DNA from: Alphaproteobacteria bacterium
GTDB taxonomy: Bacteria > Pseudomonadota > Alphaproteobacteria > Rhizobiales > Amorphaceae
Reading direction: 5' to 3'
DNA length: 50,827 nt
NCBI GenBank assembly: GCA_030431335.1
Contig: JAUIJH010000019.1
Location: 1 to 50,827 of the forward strand
The notes beneath the pieces are model-generated. The model ran no database searches. It saw only the letters and a program-made list of their open reading frames with translations, and had not been told where the DNA came from. Positions 1 through 12,784 of the stretch are shown piece after piece; within the stretch, counting starts at the first letter, position 1; each line of letters opens with the position of its first letter. Made by a program: the position numbers and the translations under genes.

Positions 1-540
1 ATCGAAGTCAGCGTCGATCTCGACGGCGGCCCGCGCGATATCGCCACCGGCGTCGGCTTCTTCGACCATATGCTCGACCAGCTGGCCCGCCACTCCGGCA
101 TCGCCATGAATGTGCGGGCCGAGGGCGACCTGCATATCGACGACCACCATACGGTCGAGGATGTGGGCATCGCGCTGGGCCAGGCGCTGCTGGAGGCGCT
201 GGGCGACAAGGCCGGCATCGCCCGCTACGCCGACTGCCTGCTGCCGATGGACGAGACGCTGACCCGCGTCGCGCTCGACATTTCCGGCCGCCCGTTCCTC
301 GTGTTCCGCACCAGTTTCGCGACGGACAAGATCGGCACCTTCGATACGCAGCTCGTGCGCGAGTTCTTTACCGCGCTCGCCATGAACGGCCGGCTCACGC
401 TGCATATCGAGACCCTCTACGGCGACAACGACCACCACATCGCCGAGAGCTGTTTCAAGGGCGTGGCCCGTGCCCTGGGCGCGGCGGTGGCGGTGATCGC
501 GCCGGGTGGCGCGGTGCCTTCCACCAAGGGAGCGTTGTAA
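1..540 (+). CDS. hisB: Imidazoleglycerol-phosphate dehydratase (5' end outside window)
   Basis: Dehydrates imidazole glycerol phosphate to imidazole acetol phosphate in histidine biosynthesis. The reading frame is open from base 1, so the true start lies upstream. Visible family motifs are [14 protein letters not shown] near the left edge, [15 protein letters not shown] (first metal-binding HH pair) and [13 protein letters not shown] (second HH pair). The last conserved block, [12 protein letters not shown], is followed by a short tail and a TAA at 538-540. It is the first visible gene of a tight his operon and is followed with no gap by a DUF2628 gene. Identification is secure; only the N-terminus is missing. 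Confidence 0.97.
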   Translation: MEVSVDLDGGPRDIATGVGFFDHMLDQLARHSGIAMNVRAEGDLHIDDHHTVEDVGIALGQALLEALGDKAGIARYADCLLPMDETLTRVALDISGRPFLVFRTSFATDKIGTFDTQLVREFFTALAMNGRLTLHIETLYGDNDHHIAESCFKGVARALGAAVAVIAPGGAVPSTKGAL

Positions 541-1026
541 ATGGCTGTCTGGACCGTCTGGGAGCACGACAAGTTCGAGCCGGACACACGCAAGGCCGAG
601 CGGGCGATCTTCGTGCGCGACGGCTTTTCCTGGTGGGCCTCGCTGTTCGGGCCGCTCTGGCTGCTCCGCCATGGCATGATCGTGGTGCTGATCGGTTACC
701 TCGTCATCATGGGCGCGGCCAACTTCGCCGCCGCCGAGCAGCTTGGCGAAGTGGCGACGTTCTACGTCTCGGCCGTGCTCACGCTGTGGTTCGGCTTCGA
801 GGCGCGGGCGTTGCGGCGGTGGGCGCTGGCCCGGCGCGGCTGGCGGATGATGGACGTGGTGGAGGCGCGCCGGCGGGTGGACGCCGAACGGCGCTACTAC
901 GCCGAACGCCTGGCATCGGAGGCGGCCGGGGCACCGGGGCCGCGCGTGGCGCCGGTCACGCCGCAGCCGTGGGGCGCGGTGCACTCGCAGCCGGTGCTGG
1001 GCCTCTTCCCGGAGCATCCGCGTTGA
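541..1026 (+). CDS. DUF2628 family membrane protein in the his operon
   Basis: A 161-residue protein of unknown function. The N-terminal third carries the DUF2628-type signature [18 protein letters not shown], followed by two hydrophobic stretches (about residues 37-62 and 70-86), so it is probably an inner-membrane protein with a charged, Arg-rich C-terminal tail. The ATG follows the hisB stop directly and its own TGA (1024-1026) overlaps the hisH start, which means it is translated as part of the his operon. A DUF2628 gene between hisB and hisH is a recurrent arrangement in Hyphomicrobiales (known from family context, not computed here). A histidine-related role is not established; no catalytic motif is visible. 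Confidence 0.8.
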   Translation: MAVWTVWEHDKFEPDTRKAERAIFVRDGFSWWASLFGPLWLLRHGMIVVLIGYLVIMGAANFAAAEQLGEVATFYVSAVLTLWFGFEARALRRWALARRGWRMMDVVEARRRVDAERRYYAERLASEAAGAPGPRVAPVTPQPWGAVHSQPVLGLFPEHPR

Positions 1027-1673
1027 GCGTTGTCATCATCGACTACGGCTCCGGCAATCTGCATTCGGCCGAGAAGGCGTTCCTGCGCGCCGCGGCGGAG
1101 GCGGACCTGCGTGCGCCGGTGGTGGTGTCGGCCGACCCCGAAGCGGTCGCGCGCGCCGAGCGGGTGGTGCTGCCGGGCGTCGGCGCCTTCGCCGACTGCA
1201 TGGCGGGGCTCGCCGCGACGCCGGGCATGATCGAGGCGGTAGAGGAGGCGGCGATCCGGCGGGCGGTGCCGCTCCTGGGCGTATGCGTCGGCATGCAGCT
1301 CTTCGCGACGCGCGGGCTGGAGCACGTCGTTGCCGACGGGCTCGGCTGGATCGACGGCGAGGTGCGGCGCTTGGAGCCGGGCGACCCGGCGCTGAAGATC
1401 CCGCACATGGGTTGGAACGTGCTCGACAAGGCGCGCGAGCATCCGCTGCTGGAGGGCATCCCCACCGGACCGGACGGCTGGCACGCCTACTTCGTGCACT
1501 CCTACGCGATCGTGCCCTCCGATCCCGGCGCGGTGATCGCCCGCGCCGAACATGGCGTGCCGTTTGCTGCCATCGTCGGGCGCGACAACATCGTCGGCAC
1601 CCAGTTCCACCCCGAAAAGAGTCAAAAGCTGGGGCTCAAACTCATTCAAAACTTCCTCTCCTGGGCACCATGA
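1023..1673 (+). CDS. hisH: Imidazole glycerol phosphate synthase, glutaminase subunit
   Basis: Class I glutamine amidotransferase that hydrolyses glutamine and channels ammonia to HisF. The 216-residue product begins (M)[14 protein letters not shown], the canonical HisH N-terminus, which fixes the start at a TTG (1023-1025) that overlaps the TGA of the DUF2628 gene. The nucleophile elbow [11 protein letters not shown] contains the catalytic Cys, and [10 protein letters not shown] supplies the catalytic His and Glu. A longer in-frame extension upstream exists but is not homologous to HisH. Its stop overlaps the hisA start by ATGA, indicating translational coupling. The TTG start could keep its level in step with its neighbours. 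Confidence 0.95.
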   Translation: MSVVIIDYGSGNLHSAEKAFLRAAAEADLRAPVVVSADPEAVARAERVVLPGVGAFADCMAGLAATPGMIEAVEEAAIRRAVPLLGVCVGMQLFATRGLEHVVADGLGWIDGEVRRLEPGDPALKIPHMGWNVLDKAREHPLLEGIPTGPDGWHAYFVHSYAIVPSDPGAVIARAEHGVPFAAIVGRDNIVGTQFHPEKSQKLGLKLIQNFLSWAP

Positions 1674-2395
1674 TCCTTTTTCCGGCCATCGATCTCAAAA
1701 ACGGCGAGTGCGTGCGCCTCGAGCAGGGCGAGATGGATCGCGCCACCGTGTTCGACAAAAGCCCGGCCGAGCGGGCCGCGCGCTTCGCGGCGCTGGGGTT
1801 CGCCTGGCTGCACGTCGTCGACCTCGACGGCGCGTTCGCCGGGGAGAGCCGCAACGCGGCCGCGGTCGCCTCGATCTTGGCCGCCACGGACAAGCCGGTG
1901 CAGCTCGGAGGCGGCATCCGCTCCATGGCCGCCATCGAGACGTGGCTGGAACGCGGCGTGACGCGGGTGATCCTCGGCACCGCGGCGGCGCGCGACCCGG
2001 CGCTGGTGCGTGAGGCGGCGCGTGCCTTTCCCGGCCGCGTGGTGGTGGGGATCGACGCGCGCGACGGGCGCGCCGCCGTGGCCGGCTGGGCCGACGCGAC
2101 GGAGATTTCCGCCGCCGACCTCGCCGCCCGCTTCGAGGACGCGGGCGTCGCCGCCATCGTCCACACCGACATCGGCCGCGACGGGATGCTGACCGGCCTC
2201 AACCTGGACGAGACGCTGGCCATCGCGCGCGCCGTGTCGACGCCGCTGATCGCCTCGGGTGGCTTTTCCGGCATGGACGACATCACCCGCCTCGCGGAGC
2301 CCGAAGCGGCGATCCTGGAGGGCGCCATCATCGGCCGCGCGCTTTATGACGGGCGGCTCGATCCGGCGGCGGCCATCGCCGCGGTGGCGGCCTGA
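1670..2395 (+). CDS. hisA: ProFAR isomerase (phosphoribosylformimino AICAR-P isomerase)
   Basis: Isomerises ProFAR to PRFAR, the fourth step of histidine synthesis. The 241-residue (beta/alpha)8 barrel starts [17 protein letters not shown], with the catalytic Asp in PAIDL and the second half-barrel Asp in [10 protein letters not shown]. The phosphate-binding loops QLGGGIRS and IASGGFSG are intact. The ATG at 1670 overlaps the hisH TGA, and the hisA TGA shares one base with the hisF ATG (2395). Length matches the family. A longer upstream extension in the same frame is just the hisH region read out of frame. Confidence 0.97.
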   Translation: MILFPAIDLKNGECVRLEQGEMDRATVFDKSPAERAARFAALGFAWLHVVDLDGAFAGESRNAAAVASILAATDKPVQLGGGIRSMAAIETWLERGVTRVILGTAAARDPALVREAARAFPGRVVVGIDARDGRAAVAGWADATEISAADLAARFEDAGVAAIVHTDIGRDGMLTGLNLDETLAIARAVSTPLIASGGFSGMDDITRLAEPEAAILEGAIIGRALYDGRLDPAAAIAAVAA

Positions 2396-3183
2396 TGCTG
2401 AAAAAGCGCCTCATTCCCTGCCTCGACGTCAAGAACGGCCGCGTCGTGAAGGGCGTCCAGTTCGAAAACCTCGTCGACGCGGGCGACCCGGTGGAAGCCG
2501 CCGCCGCCTACGATGCGGCTGGGGCGGACGAACTCACCTTCCTCGACATCACGGCGAGCCACGAGGAGCGCTCGATCCTGTTCGACGTGGTCCGCCGCAC
2601 CGCGGAGCGCTGCTTCATGCCGCTCACCGTGGGTGGCGGGGTGCGCACTTTGGCCGACATCCGCGCCCTGCTGCTCGCCGGCGCCGACAAGGTGTCGATC
2701 AACACGGCTGCGGTGCGCGATCCGGCCTTCGTCGGCCAGGCGGCGGAGAAATTCGGCGCGCAATGCATCGTGGTCGCCATCGACGCGAAGGCCGTGGCGG
2801 ACGGGCGCTGGGAGATCTTCACTCACGGCGGGCGCCAGTCGACAGGCATCGACGCGGTGGAATTCGCGCGCCAGGTGGTGGCGCTCGGCGCCGGCGAGAT
2901 CCTGCTCACCTCGATGGATGCGGACGGCACCAAGGCCGGCTTCGACACGCGCCTGACCCGCGCCGTCGCCGATGCGGTGAGCGTGCCCGTCATTGCATCG
3001 GGCGGCGCCGGCACGCTCGACCACCTCGTCGACGCGGTGAAGGAGGGCGGCGCCGAAGCGGTGCTCGCCGCCTCGATCTTCCATTTCGGCACCTTCACCA
3101 TCGGCGAGGCCAAGGCGCACATGGCCGCGGCCGGCATCCCGATGCGCCTCGACGGCAACCCGCACGGACAGTTCGATGGCTGA
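2395..3183 (+). CDS. hisF: Imidazole glycerol phosphate synthase, cyclase subunit
   Basis: Cyclase half of IGP synthase; uses HisH-derived ammonia to convert PRFAR to imidazole glycerol phosphate and AICAR. The 262-residue barrel begins [20 protein letters not shown], with catalytic Asp11-equivalent in PCLDVK and the second catalytic Asp in [15 protein letters not shown]. Phosphate-binding glycine loops TVGGGVRT and IASGGAGT are present. It overlaps hisA by one base and hisE by eight bases, so the three genes are translated as a coupled string. No oddities. Confidence 0.98.
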   Translation: MLKKRLIPCLDVKNGRVVKGVQFENLVDAGDPVEAAAAYDAAGADELTFLDITASHEERSILFDVVRRTAERCFMPLTVGGGVRTLADIRALLLAGADKVSINTAAVRDPAFVGQAAEKFGAQCIVVAIDAKAVADGRWEIFTHGGRQSTGIDAVEFARQVVALGAGEILLTSMDADGTKAGFDTRLTRAVADAVSVPVIASGGAGTLDHLVDAVKEGGAEAVLAASIFHFGTFTIGEAKAHMAAAGIPMRLDGNPHGQFDG

Positions 3184-3499
3184 GTTCTCGCTCGCGGCAC
3201 TGGAAGCGATCGTCAAGGATCGGCTCGCGGACGAGACCGCCAAATCATACACGCGCACGCTGGCCGCCAAGGGGGTGGACAAGTGCGCCGAGAAATTCGG
3301 CGAGGAAGCGGTCGAGACCGTTATTGCCGCGGTGCAGCGCGACAGCGCGGCGCTCACCGCAGAGGCGGCCGACGTGGTCTACCATCTCACGGTGCTGCTG
3401 GCTGTTTCCGGGCTGTCCTGGGCCGACGTTCTGAGCGAACTTTCGCAAAGAACGGCCCAGTCCGGCCTGGAAGAGAAGGCCAAACGCTTGCCGGGCTGA
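3176..3499 (+). CDS. hisE: Phosphoribosyl-ATP pyrophosphatase
   Basis: Hydrolyses phosphoribosyl-ATP to phosphoribosyl-AMP, step two of histidine synthesis. The 107-residue MazG-like all-alpha protein has the signature [17 protein letters not shown] followed by [13 protein letters not shown], which carry the metal-binding Glu and Asp residues. As is usual in alphaproteobacteria it is a stand-alone HisE, not a HisIE fusion. The ATG lies eight bases inside hisF. The next gene, coaA, begins 26 bases after the stop. Confidence 0.96.
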   Translation: MAEFSLAALEAIVKDRLADETAKSYTRTLAAKGVDKCAEKFGEEAVETVIAAVQRDSAALTAEAADVVYHLTVLLAVSGLSWADVLSELSQRTAQSGLEEKAKRLPG

Positions 3500-3525
3500 G
3501 CGCGCGCGATAAAGATGATGATGTA

Positions 3526-4506
3526 ATGGACGCGCAAGCAGTAGATATCGAACCGGCTGACCTCGCGGATGGCGAGCTGGGCCCCTATCACGTCTTCTCG
3601 GAGACGGATTGGGCCGACCTGCGCGCCGGCTATCCGATGCCGCTCTCCCGCGAGGAGATCGAAAAGCTGCAGGGCTTCAACGACCGGGTCGAGTTCGATC
3701 AGGTGGAATCCATCTACCTTCCCGTGTCGCGCCTGCTCACCTACTACGTGTCGGCGACGCGGGGGCTGCACACGGCGACGAGCCGCTTTCTCGGCCGCAG
3801 CGACAGCGCGGTGCCCTTCATCATCGCCGTCGCCGGCTCGGTCGCCGTCGGCAAGACGACGACGGCCAAGCTGCTGCAGGAGCTGATCCGCCGCTGGCCG
3901 AGCCGGCCCAAGGTGGACCTGGTGCCCACGGACGGCTTCCTCTGGCCCAACGCCAAATTGCTCGACGAAGGGCTGATGGAGCGCAAGGGCTTTCCCGAAT
4001 CCTACGACGTGCTGTCGCTGCTCAAGTTCCTGCGCGACATCAAGGCCGGTCATCGCAACGTGTCCGCGCCGGTCTATTCGCACCTGACCTACGACCGTGT
4101 GCCGGGCAAGACCATCACCATCGACCAGCCCGACATCCTGATCGTCGAGGGGCTCAACGTGTTGCAGACGACGCGGTTGTCCTACGACCGGCCGCGCGTG
4201 CATTTCGTGTCCGACTTCTTCGACTTCACGATCTATCTCGACGCCGAGGAGGCGGACCTGGAGCGGTGGTATCTCACGCGTTTCCGCCGCCTGCAGGAGA
4301 GCCGCTTCACCGATCCGCGCTCCTACTTCCACCAGTACGCGGGGCTCGGCGAGGAGGAGGCCAACACGTTTGCGCGGGGCCTGTGGCAGCGCATCAACCT
4401 CAAGAACCTGCGCGAGAATGTCGGGCCCACCAAGATGCGGGCCGACCTCATCCTGCACAAAGGGCCCGAGCACCGCATCAACCAGGTCGCGCTGCGCAAG
4501 GTCTGA
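3526..4506 (+). CDS. coaA: Type I pantothenate kinase
   Basis: Phosphorylates pantothenate in the first, CoA-feedback-controlled step of coenzyme A synthesis. The 326-residue protein has a P-loop GSVAVGKTT at residues 104-112, followed by VDLVPTDGFLWPN, MERKGFPESYDV and IVEGLNVLQ, all typical of CoaA. The start was set at ATG 3526; the ATG triplets just upstream (3515-3521) are in another frame that stops at once, and the frame farther upstream overlaps hisE. Clustering of coaA right after hisE is a common Rhizobiales arrangement and probably reflects shared transcription, not a shared pathway. Confidence 0.96.
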   Translation: MDAQAVDIEPADLADGELGPYHVFSETDWADLRAGYPMPLSREEIEKLQGFNDRVEFDQVESIYLPVSRLLTYYVSATRGLHTATSRFLGRSDSAVPFIIAVAGSVAVGKTTTAKLLQELIRRWPSRPKVDLVPTDGFLWPNAKLLDEGLMERKGFPESYDVLSLLKFLRDIKAGHRNVSAPVYSHLTYDRVPGKTITIDQPDILIVEGLNVLQTTRLSYDRPRVHFVSDFFDFTIYLDAEEADLERWYLTRFRRLQESRFTDPRSYFHQYAGLGEEEANTFARGLWQRINLKNLRENVGPTKMRADLILHKGPEHRINQVALRKV

Positions 4507-4664
4507 TTGCCGGCCGGCCGCGCTCCTGCCGGATAATTTATTTGCCTCCCGCCTGGCGACAGCGCAAAAAGTGCCAACAGCGTGAGCAACGTACTCACCG
4601 TGCCACGAGAGCTTGGAGGGAGGGGACGCGCTCCCAGCGCGATTCTCCTCCGAGGGAGTGACCG
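4507..4664. other. Intergenic region coaA / SH3 protein
   Basis: A 158-base gap. Just after the coaA stop there is a short GCCGG...CCGGC type inverted repeat followed by an AT-rich patch (near 4530-4543), which may act as a weak terminator. The downstream end holds a purine-rich ribosome binding site (GAGGGAG) about seven bases before the ATG at 4665. No convincing sigma-70 promoter was identified by eye. Confidence 0.35.
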
Positions 4665-7199
4665 ATGCGTAAGATCCTGGCCGTCCTTCTCGCCACCGCG
4701 ATGAGCGTGACGCCCGTCCTGGCGGTGCCGGCGACCACCACCGCCAACGTCAACATGCGATCGGGGCCGGGCACCAATTTCGACGTGCTCGCGACCGTGC
4801 CGTCCGGCACCAGCGTCGACCTCGGCCAATGCGACTCGTCCGGCGCGTGGTGCGAGGTCACCGCCAACGGCAAGAACGGCTTCATGAGCGGCCAGTACTT
4901 GCAGGAACAGGAAGACAAGGACGCGTGGCCGCGCTCCTTCGAGACCTCCGGCGGCGGCCGGATCGTCCTCTACCAGCCGCAGGTCACCGCTTGGGACGAT
5001 TTCAAGACCATCCAGGCGCAGATCGCGGCCGAATACGTCGATTCGGACAAGGCGAGCCCGGTGTTCGGCGTCATCGGCGTCAGCGGCACGACGCAGGCCG
5101 ATAGCCAGTCCGACGAGGTGGTGATCACCGACGTCACGGTGACGGACCTCAACTTCTCCGCGCTCGATCGCGAGAAGATGGACGCGCTCAACGTCGCGGT
5201 CGGCAATCGGCTGCCGAGCGGGCCGATCACCATTTCCGAGCAGCGGCTGACCGCGAGCCTCGCCGAGCAGAAGCGCGTGGCGGACGTGACCGGCCTCAAG
5301 TCCGATCCGCCGCCCATCTTCCATGCCGAGACGGCGGCGATCCTGGTGCAGACCAACGGCAAGGCGACCATGGCGCCGGTGCAGAACGTCGATGGCGTGA
5401 ATTTCGTCGTCAACACCAACTGGGACATCCTGCAGGTCGGCGACACCTACTACCTGCGCGACGAGGAATCCTGGCTGTCCGCCACCGACCTCGCCGGGCC
5501 GTGGGCGGCGGTCGACACCCTGCCGCCGGCGCTCGCCAACCTGCCGGACGACGACAACTGGAAGGATGCGCGCGCCGCGATGCCGCCCAAGCCGTTCGCG
5601 GACGGTGCGCCGACGGTGTTTTATTCGGACACGCCGGCCGAGCTGATCCTGTTCGACGGGCCGCCCAAGCCGGAAGCCGTGCCCGGCACGGCGCTCGAAT
5701 GGATGTCGAACACGCAGAGCGACGTGTTCTTCGATACCGCCAGCAAGACCTACTACGTGCTGCTGTCGGGCCGGTGGTTCAGCGCGGCCTCCCTGGACGG
5801 ACCGTGGACCTTCGCGACGCCCAACCTGCCGGACGACTTCAAGAAGATCCCGGCCGACACGCCCTACTACTCGGTGCGCTATTCGGTGCCCGGCACCTCG
5901 GAGAGTGACGAGGCGCGGCTGAAGGCGAGCATCCCGCACACCGCCCGCGTCGAAATCGGCTCGGTGACGCCGGACGTCGCCTACGGCGGCGATCCGCAGT
6001 TCGCCAAGATCGAGGGCACCGAGATGTCCTATGCGACCAACACCAACGCTGACGTGATCGAGGTGGAGGGGCGCTATTTCGTGCTGCAGAACGGCGTCTG
6101 GTTCGTCGGCGACACGCCGACGGGGCCGTTCCAGGTGGCGAGCGAGGTGCCCGACGCGATCTATACGATCCCGCCGTCCTCGCCCGTCTACAACGTGACG
6201 TACGTGCGCGTGTACGACACCGAGCCCGGCGCGGCCTGGTTCGGCTACACCATGGGCTACCTCACCGGCTACCTGGCCTGGGGCACCTATGTGTACGGCT
6301 CGGGCTGGTATTATCCGCCTTACTGGTACGCCGGTAACTACCGCTGGCCGGGCTACTACCCGCGCGCGGTGACCTACGGCATGGGCGCCTACTACAACCC
6401 CGTGCGCGGTGTCTATGGGCGCTACGGCTATGCCTACGGGCCCTATCGCGGCATTGCCGGCGGGGCGGCCTACAATCCGCGCACCGGCACCTATATTCGC
6501 GGCGGGGCGGTCAGCGGGCCGGCCGGCACGCGTGGCTTCATCGGCGCCTACAATCCGCGGACGGACACCGGCGCGATCGCGCGCGGCGGGCACAATGTCT
6601 ACGGGTCGTGGGGCACGGCCGGCGTCAAGCGCGGCTCGGACTGGGCGCGCGTCCGCGGCGGGTCCAACGCGGCCGGCGGCAGCGGGGTGCGCTGGAACAC
6701 CAGCGGCGACAACAGCGGCTTCGTGCGCCAGGGGCGCAACGGCAATGTCTATGCCGGCCGCGACGGCAACGTCTATCGCAACACCGGCGACGGCTGGGAG
6801 AAGCACGATCAGGGCGGGGACTGGTCGCCGGTCAACCGGCCGAGCCACGATCGGACGGGCGACCTCGGGGGTGGAGACGGCAATCTGGGAGCCCGGCCGG
6901 TGCAAAACGCCCGCCCGGCCGAACCGGCGCGCCGCGTGACCGGACCGGGACCGGAGCAGCCGCGCCTCGGCGGCAACGCAGACGCCTTCGCGCCCGGCCA
7001 TCTCGACGCCGATTTCCGCGGGCGCAATCAAGGCAATGTCGAGCGCCTGCGCGACCGCGGTGCCATCGGCACGTTCGACAGCGGCTTCAGCTCCGGCGGC
7101 GGGCGTGGCGAGCGGTTCAGCGGCGGCGGCGGGTTCGGCGGTCGCAGCGGCGGCTTCGGCGGCGGCGGCCGGCGCGGCGGCGGTGGTTTCCGCCGCTGA
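4665..7199 (+). CDS. Secreted SH3-domain protein with W-x-GPW repeats and Tyr/Gly-rich tail
   Basis: An 844-residue exported protein of unknown function. A Sec signal peptide covers residues 1-20 (MRKILAVLLATAMSVTPVLA). Residues 24-80 form a bacterial SH3 domain (VNMRSGPGTNFDVL...GFMSGQYL), a fold that commonly binds peptidoglycan. Three copies of a module of the form YY-x(5-9)-W-[FL]-x(6)-GP[WF] follow near residues 262-285, 363-387 and 468-492. The region around 525-590 is rich in Tyr, Trp and Pro (GWYYPPYWYAGNYRWPGYYP), and the C-terminus is Gly/Arg-rich low complexity ending GGGGFRR. Similar proteins are often labelled carbohydrate-binding family V/XII, but this is a guess from pattern. 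The envelope or cell wall is the likely site of action. Confidence 0.75.
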   Translation: MRKILAVLLATAMSVTPVLAVPATTTANVNMRSGPGTNFDVLATVPSGTSVDLGQCDSSGAWCEVTANGKNGFMSGQYLQEQEDKDAWPRSFETSGGGRIVLYQPQVTAWDDFKTIQAQIAAEYVDSDKASPVFGVIGVSGTTQADSQSDEVVITDVTVTDLNFSALDREKMDALNVAVGNRLPSGPITISEQRLTASLAEQKRVADVTGLKSDPPPIFHAETAAILVQTNGKATMAPVQNVDGVNFVVNTNWDILQVGDTYYLRDEESWLSATDLAGPWAAVDTLPPALANLPDDDNWKDARAAMPPKPFADGAPTVFYSDTPAELILFDGPPKPEAVPGTALEWMSNTQSDVFFDTASKTYYVLLSGRWFSAASLDGPWTFATPNLPDDFKKIPADTPYYSVRYSVPGTSESDEARLKASIPHTARVEIGSVTPDVAYGGDPQFAKIEGTEMSYATNTNADVIEVEGRYFVLQNGVWFVGDTPTGPFQVASEVPDAIYTIPPSSPVYNVTYVRVYDTEPGAAWFGYTMGYLTGYLAWGTYVYGSGWYYPPYWYAGNYRWPGYYPRAVTYGMGAYYNPVRGVYGRYGYAYGPYRGIAGGAAYNPRTGTYIRGGAVSGPAGTRGFIGAYNPRTDTGAIARGGHNVYGSWGTAGVKRGSDWARVRGGSNAAGGSGVRWNTSGDNSGFVRQGRNGNVYAGRDGNVYRNTGDGWEKHDQGGDWSPVNRPSHDRTGDLGGGDGNLGARPVQNARPAEPARRVTGPGPEQPRLGGNADAFAPGHLDADFRGRNQGNVERLRDRGAIGTFDSGFSSGGGRGERFSGGGGFGGRSGGFGGGGRRGGGGFRR

Positions 7200-7208
7200 T
7201 CGGCCGCC

Positions 7209-8069
7209 CTATTCCAGGGTGACGGAGACGTCCGCTTCGCTGCCGCCGATGGTGTAGCGGGCGGTGACGGTGCCGGGCGCCGCGAGCTGGAGCGGCCCGA
7301 GGCTGCCCAGGCTCAGCACGTCGCCGGCCTTGAGCGCCATGCCGCGCGCCTTGGCCGCCTTGGCGATCCACAGCACCGCGTCGAGCGGGTGGCCGAGCAG
7401 CGCCGTGGCGTCGGCCTTGGCCACGTCGACGCCGCTCACGCTCAACACGCCCGTGATGGCCGCCAGGTCGTCCTCGGACATGCCGTCGGTGGAGATGGGC
7501 GTGCCGACCACGCCCATGCGCGTGCCAGCGTTCATCGCCTGCAGCAGCGGCCCGGTGACGGCCGCGCCCTTGGGCACCATGAGGTCGCCGAGCTCGATGA
7601 AGGGGATCACCGCGTCGATGCCGGCGAGCGCCTCGGCGCGGGTGGTGGCATCGCTCAGCGCCGGATCGGCGACGCGGACCAACAGGTCGAGCTCGAAGAT
7701 GAGGCGGGCGCCGTCCGCCACCCGCACGCTCGCCCCGTTCTCGTGCATCATGTCGGCGAACAGGACGCCCAGGACAGGCTCCTTCAGGCCGAGCTGCTTC
7801 TGCGCGCCCGGCGAGGTGGCGGCGGCCTTGTAGCCGACCACGTCGCCGTACTTGGCGCCGAAGATGCGCAGCAGGCGATCCTGGTGGCAGGCGCCATCGG
7901 CAAGCGTGGTGATGGTCTCGCTGGCGCGCTGGGCCTCGCCATAGGGCTGGGCGTTGGCGAAGGCGGTGGCGAACGGCGTCGCGAAATCGAACTCACCGCA
8001 CGAGATCTGCGCCGCTGCCGGACCGCTCGCAAGGGCGGCCACGAGGGCGAACATCGGGAAGAGACGCAT
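7209..8069 (-). CDS. Exported 2-keto-4-pentenoate hydratase-like (FAH superfamily) protein
   Basis: A 286-residue protein resembling the MhpD/fumarylacetoacetase superfamily, in which a metal-binding Glu/Asp cluster acts on 2-keto acids. The core reads YGDVVGYKAAATSPGAQKQLGL, ELDLLVRV, AVIPFIELGDLM and HPLDAVLWIAKAAKARG, in the order seen in 2-keto-4-pentenoate hydratases. Unusually the N-terminus MRLFPMFALVAALASGPAAAQ is a clear signal peptide, so the protein should be periplasmic, away from aromatic-degradation enzymes. I chose the ATG at 8069 because it starts this signal peptide; an in-frame extension to 8114 adds 15 unlike residues. It ends nine bases from the convergent SH3 protein gene. 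Substrate unknown. Confidence 0.75.
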   Translation of the reverse strand: MRLFPMFALVAALASGPAAAQISCGEFDFATPFATAFANAQPYGEAQRASETITTLADGACHQDRLLRIFGAKYGDVVGYKAAATSPGAQKQLGLKEPVLGVLFADMMHENGASVRVADGARLIFELDLLVRVADPALSDATTRAEALAGIDAVIPFIELGDLMVPKGAAVTGPLLQAMNAGTRMGVVGTPISTDGMSEDDLAAITGVLSVSGVDVAKADATALLGHPLDAVLWIAKAAKARGMALKAGDVLSLGSLGPLQLAAPGTVTARYTIGGSEADVSVTLE

Positions 8070-8186
8070 ACGTCGAACCACGCTCCAGCAAACCCAAGAG
8101 CGCAACGGCACCACGAATTCTGCCCGCTTGCAACGCCTTACCGGCGGCGCGCCTGTCGAGCGGCCGGCCGCCGCCGCCTTTTGCGA

Positions 8187-11891
<3,705 letters not shown>

Positions 11892-11911
11892 CGGGTCTTT
11901 CCAGACGGGGC

Positions 11912-12784
11912 TCAGGCAGCGGCGGCGACGTGAGTCTCGGCCCGCAACCCTAACATGTGGCACAGCGCGAAGACGAGTTCGTCACGGTTCATCGTGTAGA
12001 AGTGGAAGCGGTCGACGCCGCGCTTCATCAGGTCGAAAACCTGCTCGGCGGCGACCGCGGCGGCCACGAGCCGGCGCGTGTCGGGATCGTCGTCGAGACC
12101 CTCGAAGCGCTGCTCCAGCGTCGCGGGGATCGAAGCGCCGCACATGCCGGCGAAGCGCCTCACCTGCGCGAAGGAGTGGATCGGCACGATGCCCGGCACG
12201 ATGGGCACGTCGATCCCGCGCTTGGCGACGCGCTCGCGATAGGCATCGAACAGGGCGTTGTCGAAGAAGAACTGGGTGATGGCGCGGTCTGCTCCGGCGT
12301 CGACCTTGCGGGCGAGGTTGTCGATGTCCTCGTCCCAGTTGGCCGAATCGGGGTGGCGCTCCGGATAGGCGGATACGGAAACCTCGAACGGCGCGATCTT
12401 CTTGATCCCGGCGACGAGCTCGGCGCTGGTCTGGTAGCCCTCGGGGTGGGCGCGATAGGACGTGCCGGGGCCTTCCGGCATGTCGCCGCGCAGGGCCACG
12501 ATGTGGCGCACGCCGACATCCCAGTAGCCGCCGATCACCTCGTTGACCTCATCGCGCGTGGCGCCGACGCAGGTGAGATGCGCGGCCGGGCTCAAGGTCG
12601 TCTCCTCCACCATGCGCTTGACGGTGCGGTGGGTGCGCTCGCGCGTGGTGCCGCCGGCCCCGTAGGTGACCGAGACGAAGCGCGGCGACAGCGGGGCGAG
12701 CCGCTGCACGGTCGCCCACAACGTCGCCTCCATGGCGTCGCTCTTGGGCGGGAAGAACTCGAACGAGACCAGGGGAGTCGTCAT
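11912..12784 (-). CDS. metF: 5,10-Methylenetetrahydrofolate reductase
   Basis: Flavoprotein that reduces methylenetetrahydrofolate to 5-methyltetrahydrofolate, the methyl donor for MetH. The 290-residue barrel starts [19 protein letters not shown] and contains the catalytic-Glu motif [29 protein letters not shown] and the folate/FAD-contact [12 protein letters not shown]. The ATG (12784) overlaps the stop of the upstream regulator by four bases (ATGA), showing translational coupling. Regulator, metF and metH form one transcription unit. Confidence 0.97.
   Translation of the reverse strand: MTTPLVSFEFFPPKSDAMEATLWATVQRLAPLSPRFVSVTYGAGGTTRERTHRTVKRMVEETTLSPAAHLTCVGATRDEVNEVIGGYWDVGVRHIVALRGDMPEGPGTSYRAHPEGYQTSAELVAGIKKIAPFEVSVSAYPERHPDSANWDEDIDNLARKVDAGADRAITQFFFDNALFDAYRERVAKRGIDVPIVPGIVPIHSFAQVRRFAGMCGASIPATLEQRFEGLDDDPDTRRLVAAAVAAEQVFDLMKRGVDRFHFYTMNRDELVFALCHMLGLRAETHVAAAA

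Noticed and set aside
4323..7031. 902-codon minus-strand frame opposite the SH3 protein
   Set aside because: Antisense shadow; the plus-strand product has a signal peptide, SH3 domain and repeats, and the minus-strand product has none.
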